From Elmis aenea (lineage: Eukaryota > Arthropoda > Insecta > Coleoptera > Elmidae), in the NCBI GenBank assembly GCA_947652605.1, contig OX393581.1, forward strand, positions 14,512,640 through 14,576,639: DNA of 64,000 nucleotides, given 5' to 3'. Both the position numbers and the translations under genes were made by a program. A model generated the notes under the pieces. The model saw only the letters and a list, made by a program, of their open reading frames with translations. It was not told the origin of the DNA and did not search any database. Shown one piece after another: positions 1 through 57,338 of this stretch. Position 1 is the first letter of the stretch. Each line of letters starts with the position of its first letter.

Positions 1-600
1 TTACGCATTTGAAATTTATACGCCAATGTAAATAAATTATCGTCGATTTTAACATACAATGAATTCTGCGGAATTTGAAAATCGTTTCGATTAAAATATG
101 GCCTCGGAAGTATCCATTGTGATAACGGAAGCGAATAAATGAATTGATGGACCAGAATAATGCGCCAGTCTTGTTTTAAGGTGCATCCATTGTTGGCAAA
201 TGCGAAGGTTAAATCTTTATAAACCCACTCAGAACTGAAGTATTTGCCTTGGGATGAAAAATAATGATATTGCACTCTTGCAAAAATAATGAACGCATTC
301 AAAAAAAAAATGGTGAGAGTGTTTGTGGGATAAATTTATAACTTCCATTCAACAAAACAGAGTGACATCACAAGGCTGTGTTGCACAATGCATAATTGTG
401 TTTGTAACCATACAAAATTATTATTTTTATGATGCATTAATTGAGCCACTTAACAGCGAAACTGATTAACTCCAATCTTTGCAAATTTGTCAAATTTGAA
501 TACTACAGCACATGATTATTGCTCAAAATTTTAAATAATTTACTTCAATCACTTTCTTTATCACCATGAAATGGCAACTCTAATAATGTTTTACATTTTC

Positions 601-816
601 CTATATGAGCCGTATATTTTAAAAGAGGCATAAGTCACATTTTGCGAAAAATGAGTTAAAGCTGTTTACGATTACAAAAATGTATGGTATTTTTATCTTT
701 AAACATTCTACTTTTTACCTACTTTTTTTTTCAAAATCATTACTATTTTAGTCAATAGAAATTTTATTGTTAAATAGAAGTGCAAATACATTTATTTTGA
801 AAATGGTATAATGATG
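601..816. repeat. Dispersed repeat A, copy 1 (left part; right part 2037-2260)
   Basis: The stretch from GAGCCGTATATTTTAAAAG onward matches 22861-23070 closely, including TACAAAAATGTATGGTATTT. The homology resumes at about 2039, where AATTTAAAACAAAGTGAAAT matches 23125 onward. Copy 1 was split by later insertions at about 817-2036. Positions 1-600 show nothing beyond AT-rich intron DNA. Confidence 0.6.
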
Positions 817-1231
817 GCATGAAACCGGGTTTGTAAAGCGGTTTAAAAAAAACGGTTAACCGTTGTTTTTTGTCCGTAAAAGTGATTGATAACCGTTATT
901 GTTAATGGTAAAAACAGTAACATTTAACCAAAATAATTAAAAACCGTTTTTTTAACATCTTTTTTAATAAAAATTACTTTAAAAAAAATACAAAATCTGT
1001 ATTAAATGCGATTAGTTTACTAGAAGTCATTACTGAACGCTTGATTGAACATATATTTTGAAATTATAAATAGATAATATTTAACCGGTTTATAAGTTAA
1101 ATCGGTATTTTACAGAAAACCTGTTTTTTACGAAAAAAAGAACTGTTTTTAACCAAAAACCGTTATAGAAATAAAGTTCTCGATTTCGGTAAACCGTTAC
1201 CCAATTTTTTTTTCTGTTTCGAGCCCTGTCC
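817..1231. mobile_element. Degenerate hAT-like MITE, AACCGTT-rich
   Basis: This segment lies inside repeat A. It has ends reminiscent of hAT elements (GCATGAAACCGGGTT on the left; its right end reads GGGCTCGAAACAG on the other strand). The motif AACCGTT recurs on both strands. No clean target duplication was found. Confidence 0.3.
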
Positions 1232-2035
1232 TATACAGGGTGTCCCAATTATACACCGCCAAAAAGTAGGTGCATATTCTTGAATGAAAATGATGACCAT
1301 TTGTCAAATATTTTGTTATCCAAAAATGCTTCCTTTCAAAGTTAGAGACCTCTAAAGTTGCAAGAAAAAAATATCAAAAAATCGATTACATCCTAGCCGT
1401 TTAAGCTAGAGCTATCAAACGGCCGAAATGTTTAGGTGTTTCCCATTGACTTTGTGGTATAATTAGAAGGAAAACACGTAATTGGAAGTATGATTTATAT
1501 AGTCAGGTCATCCGCTTACCATCTTCAGAAATTTTTTTTCTGGAATAAAATTGAAAATGTCATTCGTCCATAAGAAAGTACGACTTAAGAGAAAAAAAAT
1601 CGTCCCTCTTTGTTTTTTTGCTGTAAACGTAGCCGTTTTCGAGAAAATTAGCGCTAAAGATGCATCGACAAACTCTGTTTATACACCTCAAATATTATTT
1701 TTACTAAACTTAGTTGGCTAATGTCATGCTTGACTTAAAGCTTGTTCGCCTGGTAAGCGGATGACCTGTCTATAAATCATACTTCCAAATACGTGTTTTC
1801 TTTCTAATTATCCCACAAAGTCAATGGGAAACACCTTAACATTTCGGCCAAATTTGATAGCTCTAGCTTAAACGGCTAGGACGTATTCGATTTTTTGATT
1901 TTTTTTTGCAACTTTGGAGGTCTAACTTTGAAAGGAAGCATTTTTGGATAACAAAATATTTGATAAATGGTGATCATTTTCACTCAGGAATATGCACCTA
2001 CTTTTTGGAGGTGTATAATTGGGACACCCTGTATA
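1232..2035. mobile_element. Foldback element with arms of about 290 bp
   Basis: The ends TATACAGGGTGTCCCAATTA and its complement are at 1232 and 2035. The left arm (1232-1521, ending GGTCATCCGCTTACC) is matched in inverted order by 1750-2035 (starting GGTAAGCGGATGACC). A spacer of about 230 bp lies between. No protein is encoded. The ACAGGGTGTCCCA terminus is shared with several other elements in this window. Confidence 0.8.
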
Positions 2036-2287
2036 ACACCAATTTAAAAAATTTAAAACAAAGTGAAATGTTCATCACTCCTATTAATGGCAATGATTCA
2101 ATAAAAACATAAACTTTTACTTATATGAAAAATGTTGCATAATTACTTATACTTATATTTAAAAATGTACAGATAAGTTTACTTGTTACTTATTTATTTT
2201 ATTAATAGTAATAATATTGGACAAATACTTTAATAAACTAGGTCGATTTGAAAGTCTATTACTTGTCACATCAATAAATTCGTAAAA

Positions 2288-2572
2288 ATGAACTTTAATA
2301 ATGAAGGAAAACGCGATATGCTGCCAATTTTTTTTATTGAAAAGAAATTTTATACGTCAAGTCAACGATATGCAGAAACATATCTAGTAAAAAGACAACC
2401 TTCGCACACATGTTTTTGTACGTTGGACAGAAACTTGGGTAAATATGGGGCTTTTGCCAAACTTAGAGAAAAATATGTCAGAAAGGTTTCAGATGACAAT
2501 AAAAAAACATTTTTATTACAAACATATCCCGACAAAACACAATTTTTGTTCGTTAAATGGAAATTTAAGTAA
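2288..2572 (+). pseudogene. DUF4817-like transposase N-terminal fragment
   Basis: This open frame of 94 codons contains YLVKRQPSHTCFCTLDRNLG and then KYGAFAKLREK. This is the pattern of the N-terminal helix-turn-helix (DUF4817) found in mariner-related transposases of insects (Y..RRQPSH.TF.RL...L...G.F). No catalytic DDE part follows. It is best read as a fragment, though the open frame is intact. 2580-3700 is AT-rich with one element end (CACCCTGTA at about 2954) and nothing else recognised. Confidence 0.5.
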
Positions 2573-3702
2573 ATTTGTATAAAGCATGTTATAACCTATA
2601 ACGTATAACAAAACGGAATAAAAAAATCGCAGCATAATCGTTCTTCGTTATTAAAGTTCATTTTTAGGAAGTAAAACAAAAAATTGGTGATTACCATCTA
2701 ATTCAGCTTAAAAAGTTGCTTGGGCAATGTTTTTACACATTTGAAATAGTTTATACTCCAAAGGAGTTATAGACGATTTTGAAAAATCGTATTTACCGGT
2801 TTTTCCCAATTTTCTTGGATACAGTTCGAGATATTTTTAATTTCTTCTAGGATTATTGATGAACACGGAATTTAGCAACTTTGCCAAATGTAAACCTGTA
2901 CTGTATTTATTAGGTATAATACGCGAGATCTCTATGCTTACTCGAATTTCAATCACCCTGTAGGTATATGTATATTTAGATACATTATTTTAGAAACCAT
3001 TCTCTTTTTTATTACAAAAATCTGTTCTTGCACAAAGCCTAATTTTGTTTCTTTTGGTTAGCAAACTTGTAAATAAACATAAAATTACCAAAGCTAAATT
3101 TACTTAAATTTTGTTTAATGTTTGATTCGATACATAACATTTAAAAGAAGTAAATGTATCCTAAGATTTTTATACTAAACATATTTTTGTACGTGTCCCA
3201 CATTATTTTTATGTATGAAATTTTGTACCCAGTTATGCACCATGACGAAAATTTTTTTACACCAAAATAATTTACAAAATAAATAAAATATACATAAATT
3301 TTACGTTTAAAAGTACTTCACTTGCAAATATTTTCACAAACAAAAATTATTGTCGTTTTCGTAAAAGAAAAATATGCAAAACAACACATGACTCCCAGTC
3401 GAGTGATATGTGAACTTGTTTATGTATTAGCACCAAAAAAACTGTAAAATTATACTTGAGTGATCTAATTAATTAAATCTGTAAATCACAAAATGTTTTA
3501 TCTTTTATTTTGAAACCGTTTAATGTCAAAACGTCACTTGCAGACACTGTTTTATTCTGTTATATCTATAACTGTGATTCCATTGTCCTGAATATGGAAA
3601 AATAATTACAAAAATGCTGTCAGTTTTAATAATATTCAAATGACCACATTTGTTGTTGAGATAAATATTATAAATATTTGAAAAAAAGATAACAACGATA
3701 TA

Positions 3703-4339
3703 CAGTGCAACCTCTATAATTCGAACACACTTTAATCCGACTATCCACTAATCCGACCTTTGACATTCTGAAGTCAGTCCGAACGCACCTCGCTAATCCG
3801 AACTATGCAAGTATTTTCCTGCATAAACTTGTAACATTTACGAGCATCTACTTTGATTCTCTTATTATAACTTTTAGAGTGCAACGGTGTAGTAGTAGTT
3901 CGACGTAAAAAGTATAATAATAAGTGCAAAAAATGTCGAAAAGAAAACATAAAACTTTAAATTTGCAAGAAAAAGTTGATATAATAAATGAAATTCAATC
4001 TGGACAAAGTTTTTCCAGTATTTCATTAAAATATGGTGTCGGAAAATCGACTGTATTTTTCAATTTAGCTATTGTTGTCTTTTAAAATATCCTGTTATTT
4101 ATTTTAAGCACTCGTACAAAATCCTATTCATCTTTTTATAAAAAAGGTAGTAACAACACATTAAAAAAATTCAAAGGTAAGTAAAAACACATTTTATATA
4201 ATTCAAATTACTAATAGCATACAGAAAATGTTGTAGGGTCATAAATTATATATTTTTTTATAAATCCAATAATTCGAACAATTCACTAATCCGAATTGAT
4301 CCTTTGCATTTAATTGTTCGGATTATGGAGGTTGCACTG
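3703..4339 (+). mobile_element. Non-autonomous Tigger/pogo-type transposon
   Basis: The element is 637 bp with TA on each side. Its inverted ends are CAGTGCAACCTCTATAAT and, on the other strand, CAGTGCAACCTCCATAATC. Subterminal motifs AATCCGAA are repeated, as is typical of Tigger/pogo elements. Inside is a start codon followed by the first 43 codons of the transposase, so this is an internally deleted copy. Confidence 0.85.
3933..4085 (+). pseudogene. Tigger/pogo transposase N-terminus (CENP-B-type HTH), truncated
   Basis: The 50-codon ORF begins MSKRKHKTLNLQEKVDIINE and goes on to SGQSFSSISLKYGVGKSTVF. This is the classic pogo/CENP-B N-terminal helix-turn-helix that binds the element ends. 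It runs out after the internal deletion and stops at 4085. The DDE domain is missing. Confidence 0.75.
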
Positions 4340-4474
4340 TAGTCGGAATCAGCAGTTAGGTATGTAGTATATTTTTGTTTATCTTATGTTCAGATATTTA
4401 TAATGTTTATTACAACAACAAATTAAAAAGCCTTCCTAACTTGTAACACATGAGTTTTTAAAGGATTTGCACCT

Positions 4475-4958
4475 TGTTTTTTTTGTTTTTACAGCCTACT
4501 TCCTACTATGTTGTTATTTACAAAAATCTACAAAACCTTCGATACTTGCGTATTATTGAAAATAACTGCATCAACCCTTATACATTTGGAATGAGAAAAA
4601 AAAAGAAATTTAAATAGGCCATAGCCAACTACAGCTTCTATTTAAGAAATGGAAAGTTAGTGTCATAACTTTTTAATAGCGAGCGTAATTTTTTTTTTAT
4701 TATCATCGAATTTTACATAACAATATCTAAAAATAATCTTCATACTTTTTTTTGATATTACAACAGTAACGGAGATATGACATTATTAAGATTTAAAAAA
4801 AAATTGCTTTTCTAATAACGAAAATGATAGAATAATGTTGAAAACAGTTCTGAGCTAGTCTCAAAAAAACTGCATGTTTTGGTAATTTAGCCGTTTCTCT
4901 ATCTTGAATATTAAGCGAGATACCCATGTGATCCCATCGAGTTTGGAACACCCTGTAC
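4475..4958. mobile_element. Truncated copy of foldback family F
   Basis: It matches 50580-51080, including CTTGCGTATTATT, GTGTCATAACTTTTTAA and the right end AAGCGAGATACCCATGTG followed by ACACCCTGTAC. The left arm is missing. 5090-5670 is AT-rich and ends in another CACCCTGTATAAATT terminus, with no gene seen. Confidence 0.65.
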
Positions 4959-6021
4959 AGGGTCATCTGATCGAAATCGGGAGATATCAGGAGGAATATT
5001 ATTCAAGTGTAAAAAAACTGATAAGGTATTATCGTTTTCAGTTAATGCAAATCATCCAACAGTGCAAAAATAAATCAAATACCTAAATCTGTTTTCAAAA
5101 TATAGACTAATCTGCATGATTGTCAAATATACACTCGTGACTCACTTGTTTTTTAGTTTCGCAAGAACTAAGCAACTTGGGTGAATTTCAACAATGCTAT
5201 AGAACTAAGCCCTTTGCCTTACCGATTATTACCAAATTGATAATTGATAATTAATAAGTTATAGTTAAAATTGAAAATTTCAGGTTTTCAGTTTTATCAG
5301 AATATTGCAGGAACTCGGTTCAATTTGCACATTTTAAGTTTATATATTTACAAAACACGTAAAAAAACACTTCTTAGCCAATTAGAGAATCTTTGAAATG
5401 ATTAAGTCCTATGCAAAATTTAAAAATACCAAATTCCAAATTTCTATTAATAGAACAGTATAAAAGTTCTAGCTTAAAACTAAAATTGTTTCCGTTTTTT
5501 TCAGAATAATTCAGGAACTAGATACATAATGCCCATTATTAGATTCTTTACTAGATTTACTTTAGATTATAAAAACACGCCTCTTTGCTAATTTTCCCAT
5601 GCTTGAATCACTAACAGTTTTAGAGATTCCCGTGTTCTTCACGTTGAAACATTCACCCTGTATAAATTCCCGTTCAAGAAAATTATTCAGTTGTGACCAC
5701 AGTAAAATAAATTCGAACACGTTGAGAATTCATAAATCTCATCGAATGCGAATATAAAAAAAAACATTCCCATTTATCATCAATTTGCGACATTCTTTCG
5801 GTACGTATCTTAGGATTATATATTATCCCTTGGCTCTGAAAGAAACAGGGAATAGATCTGCACGGAGAGGGTCCAGGGTCGTTCAAACCCTTGTTGTGCG
5901 TAGCAGTTTCATCCCCCCCGCTCCAAGCTGCAAATGACGTCAGAGCGTCAAGGTCTAACGCGCGTGGGTGTTTTTGGATACCAAAGCAAATATGTTCTAT
6001 GACATCAGTGCCAGCACTTAC

Positions 6022-52080
<46,059 letters not shown>

Positions 52081-52634
52081 CTTCACAAGATTTTGGTTCT
52101 AAATAATGGGGATTACAGTTTCAATTTACAATATTATCGTGGTCTATTTATGAGACATTGTTACGCGCGTTTACGAGTTTTAAAAATAACAATGGACGCG
52201 CAAGCGTCTCAAAATTAATTTTTACACAAACACCATGATAAAGTACACAACAATTGTATTATGTACCAATTTAAAGTACGTTAACTGTGTAAATGGGTCA
52301 TTATTTCACTGTCTAGTACGCTCTTGATAAATTGTTAACCCACTTTTAAAGTAATTCAGAAAATAAACCTTTTTTTATCATCAATAATCCGTGTTTCCAC
52401 ACCACAACTATTACAAAGCTATTCAAATCAAATCCAAAAATCGCTAAACAACTTTCTTCAACTATTCAACATTAGATTCGTCTTATTACTCCCAAAAAAC
52501 TAATTTAAAACAATCGAATAATTAATAAATCTTGCACTATTCATTTCGATTTTTGTTTTTTATTTAAATTAACAAAAAATACGATAAAACACTTCCTGAT
52601 TGCGAAATTATTGACTAATTTTCTTTTCCCGATG

Positions 52635-54003
52635 GTTCCAATTCGATGGAATTGCAAGGCATTCTAGTTATTATTATTAAATATGGAGAAAGGGTTAAAT
52701 TAATGAGCAAAAATGTGTAGTGTCTCACGACAAGTTCAGAACTATTAACAAAAATCTACTATCGTTTTCGGTTTTTAAATTATTTTGGAATTTTAATGTT
52801 TTACATGTTCATTATAATTATACACATCAAAATAATGCACTAAAGGTTTTTATTTACGTTAAACCTGTAGATCTATTCATCTATTGACGTCAATAACACT
52901 TTTTTTTTGCTTTACCAGTATTAAAGTTGTAATGCAAACTATGTTTGTTTTGAATTTAACTTTTTTAAGTTTTCTATACATCGCGGTTATTACCTAAAGC
53001 TGTATTATAAAGTAAAATGTCACAACTATTTTTCAAATTTTATCAGTGTACAAAAAATAAAATTATAGGGTAGGCCATAAAAACAACAACACATGAACAA
53101 TATTTACTTAATCTAAAAGCAATGGTTTGTGGTAACTTAAATACTTTAAAATACCTAAAAACATTGAAATTGACCAACTAATGAAACTGGAATTCAAAAA
53201 ACTTATTCTAGTTTTTCAAAAAATGTTGTGATAAGAATATATTACAACAACAATAATGCATATTCCACACTAGATAATTTTTTTACGTGATTAATTCTTT
53301 CGGTGTATACCATGGATGACCATCCTAGTTAGTGTTTTTTTTTTTTTTTAATATATGGTTTCTTAATATCCCAATATTATCAGATTTTAATTAATTTTGA
53401 ATAAAATATAATAAAGAGTTAATTAAAAGATAACTTTTGTAGAATAAGAACCATTAATTTGCCTGCCCAACAATTTATTTATTTAAAATTTTGATATTAT
53501 TTACTAATATTGTCATAAATAATGGCCTACAGATCATGTACATACTTTTAATGTATTGTTTCGTTGGCCCATGATCCACTTTAGATTTTTATTTTCTTTG
53601 CACTAAATAAAACTTAAGAATTGTTGTGTCTTTTCCATTTTATAAAACAAATCATATCAACCACTACATATTTGAAAAAAAAAATTATAAAAGTCAAACC
53701 AACCACGGTTGCCTTAAAAACACACAAGTATAACTTTAAAACTGATAAAGAAAAAGATGTACCTATGTACGTTATTAGATTCAGCACAAAAAAGGAAATC
53801 AAAATCCTTCATGCTATATTTTGATATCTATAATAATAAAAGAAACATAACACATTATTAAAATCGAAAAAAAGACTTTTTCAAAATAAATCAAAAACTG
53901 AAAATGATGATAAAAAGTTACTGCACATTTTAGGTAATTTAACCATTTCTTTATCTTTAATAATAAGCGAGATACCCATATACCTCACAAAATTTGGACC
54001 AGC
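52635..54003. mobile_element. Foldback family F, diverged long copy
   Basis: GGTTCCAATTCGATGGAATT and, from the right, GGTCCAAATTTTGTGAGG begin diverged arms that still share TTATTATTAAA and GGTTAAATTA. The interior is longer and very AT-rich. It lies between Sik2 and the GPATCH2-like gene. Confidence 0.55.
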
Positions 54004-56644
54004 CAGCACCTTATTATTAGTAGCAAAATAGATTAACAACTTAACTTGAAATGCTTACAAAACAATATCAAGTCTACCTGCCAATTTAAAAAAAAAGTAC
54101 TATTAATATTATTAATTTATTTGTACATTCATACAACGATGGATTACAAAAAAAAAACAATTTTAAATAATACTAAATCATGTCAAGTTTTCATTGTCTC
54201 AACAAACGAAAAATTTAAAACAATCAAACTAATGAACACAGCAGATCTGTTTAAAGTACATTACAATAAAAATTTCACATAATATATAATAAACATTAAC
54301 ATGTAACGATTATATACAAATATTATTATAAATGGACAGTACCAAATGTAGTTTTTAAAATACTTCAGATGCAGTGATATATTAAGAATATTTTTATTTC
54401 TATTTGTTTCATTTTTTGATTTGACATCAGCAAATTTTTGAGCACTTATAATTGAGCCAAATTCCCTTAACTGATAAATTATCTTCTTTCTTAAATAATA
54501 TTACCCAACCCTTTCGATATATCGCAAAAAAACTACAATGTATAATTTTTTTTTAACTTTCCAATTTTGGAAGCTTCATAAAAATATATTAAAAGTATCT
54601 ATAATTAGAAAAAAAACTAGTTGTTGAAGCCACCAACCTATATTACACATAAAGGAAACATTACCTTTACTTTATGTATAATTTTGTGTGCAGTAAGTAT
54701 TATGTATAATAATTATATTGTGGTGTACAAAATTATTTGTGTTATAGCAAACGTTATTTCATATTCAACAATTTTGCACAGAAAATCATTATAACTAACA
54801 GCAATTTCTAGCAATAACAATCATGTTCGATAAATGCAATTTACAGAAAAGTTTAAAAAACACCTTTAACAAAAATTATCTGATACTTACAAACGTTGAC
54901 ATTTTGTTGGAAAACATTGTTTTTCATGCTAACCAGTTACAAACTACTTTTTTTAAATTATTACATAAGTGTACTATGGAATCTCTGACAAAAAAAATTA
55001 AATAAAAGCAAAGCTACTCAAAAAAATTCATTGTGGAAAGGCATTCAGGAAATAAATGACAAGTTTTTGACGTTAGTGAAGTGAACAGTCAGTTTTTTCG
55101 ATTTCCACGGCACTCTATTTGCTTTAATAACGATTAGAAGAAAAATGTCGAATATCTCGAAAAGTACGAGTTTTGGGTATAGGACATACTTAACAAAAAA
55201 TGAAGCTCTCTTAAAGACCAATTCGATGACATAAGAAAATACAGGGGTTTGCATTTGAAAAAATTGAGTTACGAGCTTTTGAAAATCATGGAAGTTGTCA
55301 CCTATTTATGAGCACCCTGTATGTGTGATTCAAACTTTTTTATACCGATCGAAAAGAGCAATATTTTCTGCATGTCCTTACCAAATTACAACTCTGTACT
55401 TCGAAAAATAACTCGAGGAGAATTTTTTAAATAAAGACTTAGACCTTGAAAAATTTTTTTTTTGTAACAACGCCGCATAAAAACATAGTATTTTATTTGA
55501 TGCAAAACTAAAATAAAGGCGGTCATAAACATTAAATAAAAAATGGGGTGTTGTATTTGAAATACAAAAGTTGCTATTAGTTCCAGAGAGGTGACTCACC
55601 CTATATATTTGAAAATATTTTTATCGTGTTCGGAAGAAAAAACTGTTTAAAATCGCGTTTGAATCAACTTTCTATCTCAAACCGTTAAGCCACAATCGAC
55701 CGATCCCGCACTAATGACTCATAATAAATTGAATAAAATAATTTTTTTAACAACTGGACATTAAAACTTTCTGAAGACGGCCCTGTCCTCGTTCAATTTT
55801 ACTTGTTATGAATATGGACGTTATTTAAAACCAATAGTTAATCAATTTACACAGCAAAATGTGTACCAATAAATTACATTTCAACAGCATTAAAAAATAT
55901 TAACTAAAACTTTACACAACCTTAAATACTATATCAATATTCCATATATGATAATACGGAATAATTTTTAGTCAAACAATAAAAACAATTCACACAAACG
56001 AAATAATTTTATGTGTGAGATCAAAATCACTTTTTGCACCTTTAGTTTTGTATTTAATAGTTAAATATATTTCTAATGATGTACAGCGCACCCCAAAAAT
56101 ATAGCCCCAACACATGTAACAAATATCAGGAATGCAAACGATTCAAGTTCAGTTTTTATTCTCATTTTAAATTAAATAAAATTGGACGCCCGCAGGAGTT
56201 CTTTAAGGGGGAGGGGTGCAAAGTTATTCACGTTTAAATAAACATAACCTATTTATTAGGAGTATAATATTTTGCATGCAAAACTCCAACCTGTCATTCT
56301 TTAAAAATAAAAAAATAAAAGCGCTATCTTGCCTCCTCCTGCGGGCCCCCATACCTATTACATTTAAAAATAAATGTGTAGGATGCTATACAAAAAAATT
56401 GTGGCCTGTTCACATAACACCGAAAATAGGAAAAAAGTGAAAATCACTTTAGTAAATGAATTTTTATTACTATTTTTGTTTCTCAGTTGGCAAGGAAAAG
56501 TAAATACAATAAATATCCAATAAAGATAAACAACAGGGTTATATTTTTGGGACATGCAGTAACAAAGTATGTTTTAAAAAAACAATTAATAAGCTAATTT
56601 TTGCGTTATTCAGGATAGAAATATAAGCTAATTTAAAGGAATCT
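54004..56644. other. Intergenic AT-rich stretch with broken element ends
   Basis: Element termini GCACCCTGTATGTG (55312) and CTCACCCTATATATTT (55593) mark eroded foldback elements. Several 60-80 codon open frames are of low complexity (Lys, Asn, Phe) and have no features of real genes. Confidence 0.5.
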
Positions 56645-56698
56645 CTACCTCTTATATCGAGGAAGGTCCTCATAGTAGCCTGAATTAAGGGTTAAATC
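56645..56698 (-). CDS. Candidate alternative last exon of the GPATCH2-like gene
   Basis: After an acceptor ATGTTATGCAG at 56699-56700 there are 17 codons (DLTLNSGYYEDLPRYKR) and a TAG. The composition is protein-like against the AT-rich background. Only phase 0 is open, so it would need the donor at 57070, not the one at 57044. The polypyrimidine tract is poor. This could easily be chance. Confidence 0.25.
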   Translation of the reverse strand, partial: DLTLNSGYYEDLPRYKR

Positions 56699-57039
56699 CT
56701 GCATAACATTTTTTGTTTTAAAATATAATCAACAATACTTAAAGGTAAAAAAACTATTACTTTAATAATATAAAAGTATGGAACCATTCAAGAATAACTT
56801 GATAATGCAGTAAAATGTTTATTTACACACTACTTATCTACTACATTAAAAAAATTATTTAAATGTTGTAGCAGACTAAGGAAGTGAAATAAAAAATTGC
56901 GTAAGAACTTTTTGTAAAAGAAAAATTACACAAATACTTTTAGCAGCGTGGGGAATTATTTTTTAAAAAACAACAGCAAAACCAATTTTAGTTCCACTAT
57001 TTACAAATTCGTTTAAGACAGTTTTTAACCAAATTAAAC

Positions 57040-57338
57040 TTACGATATGAGATGATCCTGTGTCCTTACACGTTTATGTACAGCACTAAGTCCACTATGA
57101 TGCCGCTGGGTGGGTTGCATACTAGGCGTTCGGTTAGTTTTACGCAACATCGATGATCCAGACCCTTCGAACCACAGTTCCAGCGAGTACAAAGTTGCTA
57201 GCTGTCCCAATTTCTCTCGCTCAGCTCCGTACAAGTGGAGTTCGGATTTACTTGAATCTTGCAGAAATCTTGCCACTCGTTCATTAGCACCTGTGCTTAT
57301 GCTAAAGCCCGGTCGTTCATCACCCAGACGTCTACAAC
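57040..57338 (-). CDS. GPATCH2: GPATCH2-like exon 5 (probable last coding exon)
   Basis: The acceptor is GTTTCAG|GTTGTA. The exon encodes RRLGDERPGFSISTGANER, then VARFLQDSSKSELHLYGAER and a Ser/Thr/Arg-rich tail ending DHLIS and a TAA at 57040-57042. That stop overlaps a perfect donor (ATC|GTAAGT, exon end 57044). A second in-phase donor lies at 57070/57069 (CGT|GTAAGG), so the C-terminus may be alternative. Confidence 0.75.

Noticed and set aside
5683..6021. C-terminal extension of the ORF running through Sik2 exon 3
   Set aside because: It begins after a perfect splice donor and its sequence bears no resemblance to a kinase; it is intron read-through.
54046..55005. ORFs of 78 and 60 codons (Lys/Asn-rich)
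   Set aside because: AT-rich chance frames with no splice or domain support.
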